From Ciona intestinalis (taxonomy: Eukaryota > Chordata > Ascidiacea > Phlebobranchia > Cionidae), in assembly GCF_000224145.3 (NCBI RefSeq), contig NW_004191144.1:62001-126000 (forward strand): a stretch of DNA of 64,000 nucleotides, read 5' to 3'. This document shows positions 13,201 through 28,200 of this stretch, piece by piece; within the stretch, counting starts at the first letter, position 1; every line of letters begins with the position of its first letter. The notes under the pieces were generated by a model. The model had not been told where the DNA came from and made no database searches. It was given only the letters and a program-made list of their open reading frames with translations. The position numbers and the translations under genes are program-made.

Positions 13201-16200
13201 AGGTAACCAATGTACGGCCACTAGGTGAGTCAGCATAGATATCATATATTATTTGGTGGTAACAGTATGTTACTTTATGGTTAATTAAATTCAAAAATTT
13301 TTATTTTTATCTTTGAATTTAATATCCAAGATCAGAGTATTTGAAACAACGAAAAAAAAAGGAATTAGCAACGAAACAAGTTTAAAATTTTGCGCATAAA
13401 TTGAGTAACATTACAATTATAACACAGAATCGATATCCCCCCGTAAACACCGCGCACAAATATCAGAACTCAACATGAAGTTGGCCACCAAGGAATCGCA
13501 GGTTCAACGTTTGGAGGTTGGTAGTTTGGTGTTAGCGTGGTTTTGTGTGTACCATGCATTTGGCTGGGCATGCCATATCAATTTGGTTACTAGAGTATAA
13601 GCTGTTATTGTGAATAAACAGGTGGCCATTGGCAATATACTTGAAAAAATTTAGTTTCATGAGCACTTTGTCGCCCCCATTTTTATATCAATGTTCGAGT
13701 ATTAATGCTGTTATTGTTTCAAAGTTAATGCCCATTTATATTTTATCTATGTTAATCGACATGTATATTATATCTATTTTGATGTTATTTCTATGTTAAT
13801 AATTAAGTATATTATTTCTATGTTAATAATCAAGTATATTATTTCTATGTTAATATTTGAGTATATTATTTCTATGTTAATATTCGAGTATATTATTTCT
13901 ATGTTAATAATCAAGTACATTATATCTATGCAGGCGAGAGTTAAAAGTTACGCAGTTGAATCGGATAAATTAGATGAAATACGAGGAGAGTTATTGGGGG
14001 TGGTGGAGAAGTCCAGGCAAGGTTGGTGTATGGTTTGTATTGTGTATACCCATTTGTGTGTGTATGTCTATGACTGTGTTATTTAAATGTATATGTACAT
14101 ATTGCTGTGTGTTGTTGTATAGTGGGGTGGGGGAAGATGGGACACCTTTAGTACATAATATCCAAATATTCTGATTGTGTTTTAAACAATTAACAACGGT
14201 CTATGGAAGTCGTGAGGATACGGTTCTATAATTCTTTGAATGTTCTTTGTATACTACCAAATGGGACGAGAAAATAGAATGGAAAGGTGTCCCATCTTAC
14301 CCCACCCTACTATATATGAATATATATATATAACTATATAGACATATAAACTAACGTTGCGAGGAAAAACATCGCCGTCGAGAGAAACCTATATATATCA
14401 CTATGTCTACCATTACCCACCCTGTTATTGACCCACAGGAGAGAGACGAGCCAACGAACTTGAAGATCTCGTTCATCTGCTTGAAGATGAAAAAACTAAG
14501 ATTATGAAAAAAGTAAGATGTCTATGTTGTGTATATATTGTGTTTATGTTATGATATGAACTTTATATTCTGGCTGAGTGTAAGGTTTTGATATTTGTGC
14601 CATGCATATTGTGTTTGTGCTGTCAGTTATGTCTATAATTTAATTGTATTCTATATTGATGCCGGAGTTTGGCGCAACACCCAATAATTTATTATACAAT
14701 TATATAAATATTAACTTTATCCAGCGAATAACCTAGATCTTTGATCCCTAACTACATGATTGTAATATACAAGTAAATAAAACATCATAACCCTGCAGTT
14801 AACGGAGACAGAGGACTCGTTGCACGACAAACTTGTTGAAACCGATTCCTTGGAATCGAGGCTGAAGGAAAGAACATCAATGCTATCTAAGCACCAGGTG
14901 GGTGGTAATTATAAATATATATAAACGTTTAATAATAGCGATTGATGAGCATAATATTAGTAATTATGTATTAACCATATAGTAGTACACACATCAAGGT
15001 TGTCTTGAGTGTTGAGTGAGTTGTAATATTAGAGGTAAAATTGAATTTGATCTTAGGCACCTATCTTTTGAAAAACCAGGGTGCGCTTTAGGTCATATGC
15101 CCATGTTGTTATCTTTAATTGGCGTTTTATTACCAATAGTTAGACACACAATCCTGTGAAAAAATCTTTTTATTGGTTGTAATGTTTACTGATTAATGCA
15201 GTGTAGAAATTCAGGGGTTGGCCTGCCCACCCTGCCACCCCAGGTTTGGTGCCTATGCTACCAGGCATAATATATATTTAAAATTCTCTTCTTTTAAAAC
15301 TATGTTATGTCTAATATAAACCCAACCCTATTTACCCGCAGATTGAAATGGAAGAATTAAAAGAGAAATTATCGAAAACTAAATCTGAGATGAAAGAAAA
15401 AAGTTGTGCGTTGACGAGTTTGAGCAACGAACATGATAACAAGGTTAGTGTTGCTGTGGTATTTTTATTGTAACCAGAGGGTACTGAGTTCAAGGCTCAT
15501 CACTGCTACCATTGTTGCTTGATTGTATTGATTGATGCTGTGGTAGTGGTTAGTGGTCTTGCGTCAAAGCCAGGGGATACAAGTTCAAGGCTCGATCCTG
15601 CTATCATTATGAGCGTGTGTGTCATTGAGCAAGACACTTAACAACAATTGCTCCAACCCAGTGGTCACTAATGGGTTGTCTATATTGTCAGCCATATATA
15701 TAAAAAATCACCCACAAAGTTACATACATAAGTTTCATTTATTCGTTTTTTTTAGCCAATTTTGTTGTCAAAAATATCAAAAAACATGAAAATAGTCCAA
15801 TTCCTACATCACTATATTCGTTTGTTTAATTATGACATCACAATCGCAGTGTAAATTAAACAATGAGCTCCGAGACAAACTCACTCATGCGGAAAGATCG
15901 CTGGAAGAAATGACCCGAGCACTAGAGGGAGCAGCAGAGTTGTCGGGAAAACAGGAAGTGGAGTTGCGACGAGAAATTAAAAAGTTAAAGAAAATACACG
16001 CGGAGCAAAGTGAGGAGTTGATGGAACAAAACCAAACTGTGAGTATTTAGTTTGATGGCATCTATGAGTATTAGGGGCAAATGTGGGCTCAAGGCTCGAC
16101 ACTGCTACCATTGTGGGCGTATGTGTCCTTGGGCAAGACACTTAACGACAATTGCTCCAATCTAGTGGTCACTAATGAGTTGTAGAAACCTGAATGTCTG

Positions 16201-19200
16201 GGGCCTTGTGGAGAACCTCACCCTTATAAAATAGATGCTTGTTTTATTTACTGCTTGTATGTTTGGATGGAATTATGTTTGTTGTACTCTTGTTAATCGC
16301 CATTGACCAGCTCTCTAGGTTGTGTATGAAAACTGTATGTTTGGTTTATCTTCTTTATTTAGATGTGTGTGTGTTTCATTTACACCAGTTAAACCCCAAC
16401 AATCCCCCCCCCCCCCCCCCCAGCTTTCATCTGACGTTGAGAAATGGAAACAGCAAGCAGTTACAATGCGAAACCAATCGTCTCGGTTTAACGAGGCTCT
16501 TGTTGCTAGTAGCAACCGCATCCAGGAGTTGGAGGGGCAGGTTCGTCATTTGGAGGAAGAAGGAAGGTGTCGGGTTCAAAGCCACGAGGAGGTGGTTGGT
16601 GTGCTGGAGGGAAAGGTGGGTTGGGGTTGTTAAAGTTTGTGGTGGAAGTTTGGCTTCAATTGCATATGCTTTGTGCTTCTTTGAGTGAATATGAAACATC
16701 ATTTAGTGTTACTGTTACGTTGAAAGAAACACGTGGCTGCTTTGGCTTTTAAAACACTGAAAGTAACTTGTAATTTTCTGCCTCACTTCGTAACAAATCA
16801 ACCTTATATTACTGTTGCTTTTGCTACCAGGCTTAATGTAAAATAATCCCTTCTTGCCCAATCTGGTGTAAAATTGTTAATTTTGTTTTTATTCCATTGT
16901 TTTGCCATTTGGCAAGACTTCATCGGGATTTATTATTTTTTGCAGAAAACTTAAATTGTTCTCGTTATAATTCTCTCTACTCCCCCTAGTGCTTAAAAAG
17001 TTCGAATCACATCGTCGCGCTTGAGCGAGCACTATCGCAATGCAAGGATGAGTTGACCAATCACGTCGCTCGAATGCACGAAGCTGAAAGTAACTTTGAC
17101 CACCAGGTGGCGATGAAGGGAGACCAGGTTTGGGGAGTGTTTTTTAACCCAAGATCATTTTTATAATTATTCCGCTTTAAAGAGCAAACAAAGAAATATC
17201 TAAACGCTGAATAAAGCTGGGTGTAGATGTTTCTTTGTTTGTTTTTTTAAATTGAAATAAATACTAAAATATTTTTGCCCAAAAAAACAAACACAGAAAT
17301 ATCTTGCAAAAACAGAAATTGCTAGAAATTTTTTTCTAGACTGAAAGCAATTTATTGTGACATCATAACCATTAATTATGATACAGATAAAGAAATTGGA
17401 AATTGAGTTGAAACTTTCGACGTCCTCGCTAAACGAGGAAAGTCGTCGCATGGTGGAGCTAGAGAGTGCGTTGGAGGAACGACACGTGATGTTGAGGGAA
17501 GCTGCGACGAGGATCGGGGAACTCGAGGAATCGCAAAGTTTGTTGCAAACACAGGTGGGGAGGGGTGTATGGTGGTGGAATAGCTGGGGAGGGAAATCCA
17601 GTGATAAAATAGCTAGGAAAAAGTAAGGATAAAGTAATAGGGGGAGTGAAATAATAGTGGAGAAACCGCTAGTAGGGACTTTGGTTTAATAACCTAGATC
17701 TTCAAGCATACCCAAGAATACTTGAGTTTTATTTTTGCGAGAATCGCGTTTCTAAACAGACTGTAACGTATGATGCAATCACTTTTACCTAGCCCATTAT
17801 ACATTGAAAAATACATTTTTGTTCTTCTGGTATAAAAAAACTCGAATTTGTTTTAATTTTTTGTCTGCCATAAAAACCCCTAATAAAGTTTTGCAGATAA
17901 AACGTTGGAAAAAATAAAATTTTATGCCAGATAAGCCAACAAAGTATATATCCGTATATATCTGTACTGCAGGTGTCGAAACAAGAACATAAGATACTCC
18001 TCATGGATGAGGAACGCGCGAAGTTGGTCGGTGATCTTGAACGGAGGTTGGAAGATGCGGGGAGGGAGGTGGATGAGAAGAAGGAGCAGTTTATGGGGAT
18101 TAACGAGGCGCTTAGGTGGGTGGGGGGTTGGGGGTTGTATCAGGGGGTTGGGGTGTATGAAGGGGCGGGTAGTAGGTACCCTGTTTGGGGGGGTGAATTA
18201 GAAGAAGGAGCAGTTTATGGGGTTAACGAGAAATGGAAAAATATTTTCTAACTTAATAATTATACAATAACATATGTTCAAAATATCTTGGTATATGCAA
18301 ACAAGAGTGATAACTTGATATTTCTTGCTTTTTGCACAATAATAATAATAATTTGTAAAAACGAATCTGAAACTTAGAATAAAACAACATTTTCCTTAAA
18401 CAATGAAGGTTTCGTTTGAATGAAGACATTCTATTGTTTTGCGTTGTTATGTAACAATTGTTTCATTGTTTAGCAAACAATGTAAATAACTGTAGAATTA
18501 ACGAAACACAAGCATTGTTACAAAACAATGTTTAATTATTAAAACAATGAAACCACATTGGTGTGAAGCTAGAAACAATATTTTTATAAAAAGACAAAAA
18601 TATTAAAAATAATTTTAATTAAAATAAACAATTCTTTTATAATATTTGGCATGGAGTTTTTAAATTAATTAAAATTTTATCCAGTTGTCCGTTTAAAGTC
18701 GTTGGTATAATCTTTGTCTCTGTAATTTGTCAAACTATACAAACTGTTTCTACTTGGTTAGAAGGGACATGAAGTTTATTTTTAAATTTATTATTTTTAT
18801 TTGTTTGTTTTTTAAAATGTTGTTTAACTTTGTAATTTGTTGATCAATTCTCATTTGTTAATGCCAGTAAATGAAAACCGATATTTCTGGCAAAAAAATT
18901 TAAACTTTTTCTTTGTTGACTCATTACCATTATGACATCATAACATCCATTATTACAAAGAAGTAATAAATTAAAAGTAGTACTTCCAGCAGCAAAAATT
19001 AAATTTGATCAAAAATACTTTAATTTTTGTTTTTTTATTTTCGATATGACGTCATTACACATTGATTGTCGTTGCCATTATGACATCATAACATCCATTA
19101 TTACAGACAAGTGGAAGGGGATTTCCAACAAAGTAAGTCTGCGTTGTGTGCGTTGGAGCGTGAAGTGAACGAACTACGCAGCCAATCAGAAGTCAAGGAT

Positions 19201-22200
19201 CGCGAGTTAACGAGGAGTAGCTTTGAGTGGGGCGAGATGAAACGACACCTCGACGTAAAGATTGAACTTGGTGGGTGGGTTATGCGGGATGCGATGCAGT
19301 TTACATAAAAAAACATGGGTGGTTTTTATTTTCCATACATAAAGTATAATAGCGGCAATATTATTGGTGCTTAGGGTGACATTATATGGGTGGGGGGTGG
19401 GTGTATAATGCAGCTTGGGGTGCATTATGTGATTAAGCACCCATTAGAGTTCCCGTGTAACTTTGTGGGTGAAATGAAGTGTGTTTGGTGTGTTGTGTAT
19501 TTATTCAAGGGTGAAGTACATGTTACTATTGTTAGGTTCTAAGTTTTTATACAGAGTGACATTGTGAGTTTTAGAACCCAAACCTTTAACCAGCCATGTA
19601 TGTAACTTTGTGGGTGATTGTTTTCTGTATTGCTGACAATTTGGACAACCCGTTGGTGCAATTACACAAGGACACATACGCCCACAATGGTAGCAGTGAC
19701 GAGTCTTGAACCAATTACCTCTTGGTTACAGCCATGCACCCAAACCACTGAATAAATGTGTTGTTAAATAAGATGACACGTAGGTCACCACGTTTATCTT
19801 AACAATATCGTTATCTTGTTAACATGGTGGGTGGGGATTAATAATCATGTTATTATGATGTCATAACTATTCAAGCATGACAACCCCGCCTACTATGACA
19901 TCACAATGCTAGTATTATACTATCATTATTAAACGATATCTCATCTTACTTTTAAGATATTTTAAAAGTTAAAAAAATTTAAAAAAACAAACAAGTTACC
20001 TACATAGGTATATTGATTATGATGTAATAAATGTTTATGACATCATAGTTGCATCATTGGAAGAGGAAATCCAGCGTTTGGAACGCAAACGTAAGAAACT
20101 TGAAGAGAAATCGTTGAACCTTGAAACTGAGCTCACCCAAGTTAGATGCCACGCCCAGGTGGGTGGGGCTGTTAATGGGGGGGGTGGGGGGGGCAACAGG
20201 TTTTTTAGTTATGTTAGGGGTGTCCGGGTAAGATATTATGTTAACTATGAGTGGATTTGTATTTTAACAGTGTCGCCCTTTGTTAAACAATTTCTAATTA
20301 GTCTGCTACAGTTTTGGTTCTGGAGGTCTTGTGGGTTAAAGGGTTATGTTACTACCTTGGTCTGTGGGCTATGTCCTTATAAACATAATATGGAGGGGTT
20401 TGGGTGGGTTAACCTGTAAGCAAGGGTTGGTCAATGAATGAAATGTTGTTTTTATGTCCAATAGGAGACACTACACCACAACCAGGAATTGGAAAACTTT
20501 TCACAAAATCGAAACGTGGAGATTTTAAAAAAAGATGAAATGATAAACAAACTACAAGACGCGTTACAGTGAGTTTGGCCAAGGTTTTTTTTATATTTTG
20601 ATGTAGAGTTGATGCAATTATTTCTAAAGTATGAAATCTGCTTGTAAATGTTCGTTTGCGCTACAGTAGTTTGTCATAAGTTAGTTTAATGCAATAATAT
20701 CTAATATGATATATATATATATATATGTATGGGCAAAATACCTTTGTTAAATGCAATAATATGTAATGGTGTGCCAGGATAAGTACTTGGTATAGTTTGC
20801 CACCTCTGCTATAAATAACTATGGTTGAATTTAAACGATCGGAAAAAGTTACGCTGATACAAAAGTGAAACAGACATAGATATCTTATAAATTCCGTTGT
20901 AAAAATATTGTAAAAACATACACAGAACTAATAAGTTAATTAATAAAGTTAACAAAATGACAGCTTTCTGTAGGTTTAAATGTTTAAATGGTGGTCAGAG
21001 TGTTAAACTGCCAGAAGATTCTCTTTAAAAATCTAACATAAACTACAAAGCATTTAATATAAAAACTTAATATCTTGGTGGATAGCATACAGAATGTTGG
21101 GGCAATAAAGTTATAATTTGTACAAGCAAAATTTCCAATATTACATTATGCGTGGTAGTAACAGCATATACATAATGTTAAATTACATCTGGTTATTGGT
21201 TATCAGAACTCAAGTTACATGTAGTTCCCTTGTAAATATGTTTAAATATAAATCCATCTTATCTTTACATGGTTGTTTATGATGTCACACAGGATATACA
21301 TGATGTCACATTCATGTCATTATTATGTAACATATGTAACCAGTGTTGCCAGATGTAAAAGAAAAGTGTTTCCAGTTTAATATTACAATTCTGAGTTTTT
21401 CATGAATGTTAGACATAGTAGTGTGGGGCAAGATGGGACAACATTAACACATATCATCCCATATTTTCTAATCGTGTTTTGATCAATTAACAACGCTCTT
21501 TTAGAGTCGTGGGGATACGGTTCAATAATTCTTTGAATATTCTTGTTAGCTACTAAATTGGACGAAAAAATAGAATCAATAAGTGTCCCATCTTCCCCCA
21601 CCTTACTTTATGTTTTCGATTCAAATTCAGCTATAGCAAGTATATATCACAGCGTGTTCATTTTACTCTATTTTACATTTGTAAACAAAACTATTGTTTG
21701 TATTGAAACTATAGTGTTATATTTATACCAACTGTCAATCCATTGTAAGATACCTAATTAAATTCAATACCACGCTTGAGTTATAATGAATAGGTTTCTT
21801 ACACCTCCCATACAAGTATGACACCATTGTCATTATTTCAAACGCTTCGGTTTCCAAACTAAAACCATCTTTAGTGATGTTACAATTTAAAATGGTTTAT
21901 TATTAGTTTTAATATAAAAAAATATTGAAATGAAAAAACTTTTCTATACATATTTATGGGCTGTTGGATTTGTATTGAAACTATAGCGTGAAAGTCAAAA
22001 TTTGCTTAGCAACTGTCATTTCATTGTATTAAATTACGTGCTACCACAGTTGAGTTGTAATGAATAAGTTCCATGCTTATATATAAATATATATGGCACA
22101 TTGTCTTCATTTTTTCAATATTTTATATCAAACTTGAACAAATTAAAACAAACCTTCATGGTTTTAGTTTAAACCTATATAGTTGTAATGTTTGGGTTGG

Positions 22201-25200
22201 AAACTAACTGTCATAAAACTGGAACGCCAACTGTCGTTTTATTGTAACATTGTATCAAAACAAGCAACCACCACACCAGAGTTGTAATGGATAAGTTCCA
22301 TACACCTGGTATACAAAGGACCTTTATATTCCCACCATGTTATACACAGTATAGCAATGTAAGGGCTATGTAAACATGGTGTATCCTGTGTTTGTACAAT
22401 CCCTAGCCTTCTATATAAACCAATGTGTGGTACTACTGTACCATTAGTCTTATGTATGCCTTGTGTGATGCTGGTATAGTGTTTGGATTCTATCCAGGGG
22501 ATAATTAAGGTAATTGCTTCACCAATTGTTGTTAGAATTTGTTAGGTTTTGTATATTTTTGTTGAAATTGTAAAATTTATTTTGGTTTTTATGTCAATTT
22601 GAACTCAATTTTTATACTTTTATTTATAAACATTAATAGCTCATTTTAAAGCCTATTAATATTATAATTCATAATATTGGCAAAATATAGGGGTTATATA
22701 CTATTGCGCAGGTGTGTTGATATTATTGTATTAAAGTTATAACTTTCAATAAATGTTTTTATATGTATAGCTGTAAGTTTAAGAAATCAAAAATGTCATT
22801 TTTTTAACTTAACAAAAGTCTATATTTTTTTTGTGTTTATGATGTCATAATTGTTCCAGATTATCAAAGAGCGCCCACAAGTGGTTGGAAGATGAGAACC
22901 GTAAGTTGGAACGAGGATTGGAGGATCGGGGAGGGGAGTTGAAAGAAAGAGCTAAACAGGTGGGGGTGGTGGGTTACCAGCCAATATTTCACTATATGTT
23001 TTATATATAAAAGCAAAAGGACCTGGGATTTTGGCCAATTCTAAATCTGCACTTTTAAGTGAAAAATGCTAGTGGCTTTACAAAAATGACATTTTACAAA
23101 AAAATAGTGGGGATGGCTGGGTATCATGTGTATTTTATATGGCTGATGTACAAAGGAACCAGGGTTTAGGTCCGATTTAACCCATTTTCACATACAATCA
23201 TCGCATACAATAACCGCATTAAACCCCCAGTTATCTAACCTTGACGCCCAACTCCACGAAATTCGAAACACAACTGGGAAAAAGAATCTTGAGTTGTTGA
23301 ATCGGGTGCAACTTGTTGAGCAACAACTTAGTGAGAGGAATCAACAGGTTAGGATTGTGGTGTTATTGCATTTGTATATTGTGTAGAGTAGGATGGGGTA
23401 AGATGGGACACCTTTTATTCGATTTTCTCGTCCCGTTTGGCAGTAAACAAAGAACATTCAAAGAATTATAAAACCATTTCCTCACGACTCCCATATACCG
23501 TTGTTATTTGTTTAAAACATGATCAGGATATTTGGATATTATGTGATAAATGTGTCCCATCTTCCCCCACCCCCCCACTATATATAAACTTTGTAGTTAT
23601 AATATAAAGGGGTTTCGGAAAAACACAAACTTTCAGCAGTAATTGGTTTATTTGTTTTTTGTTTCTTAAATTTATAAGGGGTTTGGCATAACATGAATCC
23701 ACTATGGGTGAAACTAAATATAAAAACTATAAATAGGCAACTCTTTTTCAAACATTTAAACAAATGATGATGTTTATTTGTAATACTTGAAATTTCTTGT
23801 TATTTATCACCAATTAATTAACGAACTACCCGCCCGCTCAAGGTAAAACAACTGGATGATCAACTATCGTTATTGAGGGAGGAAAGTAGGGAGGGGGTTC
23901 GGAAGATGGAAGAGCAAGAACAACATGGGAGGAGGTTGGGGAGGGAGTTGGAGCAAAAGGAACAGCGGATCAATGACTTGGAGAAGGTGGGTGTGGTTGG
24001 GGTGTGGTAGTGGGTGTGGTTACAGATTGCAGTTTATATAAATATCTTAAGTTACGGGTATATTATGACATAAAGATCATATATTATGACATAAAGATAA
24101 TATATAACAGACAATCGAGTCAGAACGTCGATCACGTGAGGAGAAACATCAGAGTTGTCTCGAAACGACGCAAGAATTAAGGATGACTCGGGAACGAGAG
24201 CAAAACATGACACGGCAAATTCAGGTACACTAGGAGGCGATATAATAATATTGCTTAGTCATCATATGCACCAAACCTGGGGTGGCAGGGTGGGCAGGCC
24301 AAACCTGGAATTTTTCTACACTGCATTAATCAGTAAACATTACAACCAATAAGTTAGATTTGTTTCACAGGATTGTGCGTCTAACTATCCCTGCCTCCCC
24401 TGTGTTTTAAAGTTAGTTATATCTTGCAATTTTTTTTCCTTTTTTTGGTAAAAATTTATCTTTTTTAGGATTGCGAGCGTGAAATAGGGAGGTTAACTCG
24501 CGAGATGGAACAGCTGATGCTGGAGGTTGAAGAAGCAGGGAGTGTAAATAAAGAGAAGGTAACAGCCTAATATGATCATAATACAATAAATATGAAAGGG
24601 CCTAAGATGAGCATGGATATTAATACACCTTGTAACTGTAGACATGCAGGACTTCACCCATATATATATATATACGGACCCCTAACCCCATGTACCCGCA
24701 CACCCCCACCACGACAAGTAGGATCCTTCTGTGACCCCCTCTAACCCCATGTACCCGCACACCCCCCCACTACAAGTAGGGTCCTTCTGCGACCCCCCCT
24801 AACCCCATATACCCGCACACCCCCACCACGAAAAGTAGGGTCCTTCTGCGACCCCCTCTAACCCCATGTACCCGCACACCCCCCCACTACAAGTAGGGTC
24901 CTTCTGCGACCCCCTCTAACCCCATGTACCCGCACATCCCCACCACGACAAGTATGGTCCTTCTGCGACCCCCTCTAACCCCATGTACCCGCACACCCCC
25001 CCACTACAAGTAGGGTCCTTCTGCGACCCCCTCTAACCCCATATACCCGCACACCCCCACCACGACAAGTAGGGTCCTTTTGCGTCACCATCGCAGGATG
25101 TTCGACTTGTTGTGTTGGTGGTGTTGCATAGACATCATATATCATCTACATAGATATCATATATCATCTACATAGATATCATATATCATCTACATAGATA

Positions 25201-28200
25201 TCATATATCATCTACATAGATATCATATATGTTAAAACATAGATATCATATATCATCTACATAGACATCATATATATTAAGCATGGAAGTTGTGCCAGTA
25301 ACGGAGGTTTTACAATTAAAACACAATCAGAAGATTTCTTTTAGGCTTACAATATTCTGACAGCAACAACAACATACACACACATATATATATATATATA
25401 TACACCCCCTGTACCAGGTTACCAACTCAGGGTGTTGCGTGTTACTTGTGTATTATGACATCATCAGTAACACGAATACGTCCTGGATTGTTCCATGGTG
25501 ATGTCATCAATTGGATTGTTTAACAACAATGGTTGCGATTGTTAAGACAACAGTTTTTAAAACACGCTATGGGTAAAAAGTTAAAAAAGCGAGGGTGTTG
25601 CACTCAACATAGAGTGATCTCACACTTTTTGGTAAAATTTAATTAAAAAAGTTCGAAAATCCAAGTCACAAGAGTGGTTGTGACATCATAGTTGGAACGC
25701 CTCGTCACACTAATTGTTGTTTAATGTTCGATGGACCGTAAAAGATGTTTTAACGCTGGTTTGTGCGGTGGAGCGTGGAATTCCTGGTTTTAAGGAAATA
25801 GACTAAATTACTTTGCCAACTATTTAACAATATTCTTATATTGCTGAAAGTTTAATGGAAATAGTTGAGGTTTATTCCAGTTTTTAACTCATTGCGATTC
25901 TAAATATCATTTCCATCTCTAAAACTTTTATTAAAACTAATTCTCATTAATTGTTTGTACCCACTAGGCTCACCTTAAAACTAACTAAAAATGTTTTTTA
26001 TCATCTAAAAAAAGTCTGTGGTAACTGGTAAAGTTTGTTTACCAGTGAAACCTCTATAACTTATTTACCACAGCAGTTTTATGCACATAAATAAAAACAT
26101 GGAAACATTATACGACAGGACGCCCGCTTGCAAAGTCTAACCAAGCAACTATCGGAGGTGAATGCAGATAAAGTTGCCATGGAGACCAAGTGGAGGGGGG
26201 AGGTGGATCGGATGCAAGTGGATGTGGGGAGGATCAGGGAGCAATATGTGGATAAGGTGGGGGGGGTTCCTGGGTGGGGGGGTTCCTGGGTGTTGGGGTA
26301 ATGGAACAACTCTGGCTCATACGGTTCGAGTCCCTGGCTCCATGACATGAGTCGTGGGATCTCACCCATATAAAATTAAACCTATTTCTATGTAGAGACC
26401 GCCAGAGTTCTTTAAAGAACCTTAGTTAGCCCACCCCGCTTAAAAACTCGCAATTTAAACCTAAAACCCACAGATTACGAAACTTGAGCACGAGAACTCG
26501 GAGCTCCGTATGTTAGCGACGGTTGCCACGGGTGATCAACGACAAGCGATGAATAGCGCCCTCGAGCGGCAGCAAGCGTTGGTGGACGAGAACAATCGAA
26601 CGAAGGAAGCAATGCTGGCTCTTGAGCGCGAACTAGTGGCGAGAAAACAAGTTATCGAGTCGGCGAACGACGCGATTATTATGAAGGTGATGTCATAATG
26701 GTGTAGTGTAATAATTGTGTAACAACTGCTTGATACCCAGTGTTATTCATTTTAAACCAGAGTTGGTACATTACCCCCCAAGGTGGTACAACCCATTAGT
26801 GACCACTAGGTTGAAGAAAATACTGTGAAATTTAATGCCTAGGGACAAATATGATGTTAATATTACCAGTATCGAGCATTGAACCCATTATCCTTCAGTT
26901 ACAATGTATTTGCTTGTATATATATCACCATATTAAAACAACAATACCACCTACCAACCATTATATTCACACAGGACGCTGAAATAGCGAGATTGGAAAC
27001 CAAATACTCGGGATTGGAGCGAGGGGTAGCTATGAGCTCGTTACCTAATAGTAAGTTAGAAATATAACATCTTACCCCAATATATCCCATCTTACCCCAA
27101 TATATCCCATCTTGCCCCCATTATGTCCCATCTTCCCTCATTATATCCCATATTACCCGATTGTATTCCATTTTCCCTCATTTTATCCCATTTTCCCTCA
27201 TTTTATCCCATTTAACCTCATTATATCCCATCTTAACCCATTAGATCCCATCTTAAGCCCATTATATCCCATCTTAACCCATTGTATACCATTNNNNNNN
27301 NNNNNNNNNNNNNNNNNNNNNNNNNNNNNNNNNNNNNNNNNNNNNNNNNNNNNNNNNNNNNNNNNNNNNNNNNNNNNNNNNNNNNNNNNNNNNNNNNNNN
27401 NNNNNNNNNNNNNNNNNNNNNNNNNNNNNNNNNNNNNNNNNNNNNNNNNNNNNNNNNNNNNNNNNNNNNNNNNNNNNNNNNNNNNNNNNNNNNNNNNNNN
27501 NNNNNNNNNNNNNNNNNNNNNNNNNNNNNNNNNNNNNNNNNNNNNNNNNNNNNNNNNNNNNNNNNNNNNNNNNNNNNNNNNNNNNNNNNNNNNNNNNNNN
27601 NNNNNNNNNNNNNNNNNNNNNNNNNNNNNNNNNNNNNNNTATATCCCATTTACCCCGTTATATCCCATTTTACCCCGTTATATCCCATTTTACCCCGTTA
27701 TATCCCATTTTACCCCGTTATATCCCATCTTAACCCATTACATCCCATCTTAACCCATTACATCCCATCTTAACCCATTATATCCCATTTTACCCCATTA
27801 TATTTCATTTTAACCCATTATATTCTATTATATTCCATTTTACCCCATTATATTCCATTTTAACCCATTACATCCTATCTTAACCCATTATATCCCATCT
27901 TACCCCTTTATATCCCATCTTAACCCATTACATCCCATCTTACCCCCATTATATTATATTCCATTTTAACCCATTATATCCCATCTTACCCCTTTATATC
28001 CCATCTTAACCCATTATATTTTATTTTAACCCGTTATAACCCATCTTTTCACCCCACTGCCCCAGTAAAGTTGAAATGCCAGGAAAGCATCACCCGTCCT
28101 CATGACAACGACGTCACCCCTACTTTTCTTGGGACTTCCCCGTGGCCCCCTAAAGACAACAACTTAACAGGGTCGTTGTTTAACGGCTTGGAGTCGGAGC

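Noticed and set aside
16239..16702. Overlapping ORFs of 91-149 residues at CCDC18 exon 18
   Set aside because: They are read-throughs of a poly-C tract and shadow frames. The coiled-coil frame is the one that splices in phase.
27112..27773. Long ORFs through 27112-27773 on both strands
   Set aside because: They consist of a 20-bp satellite and 346 N, and their open frame is an artefact.
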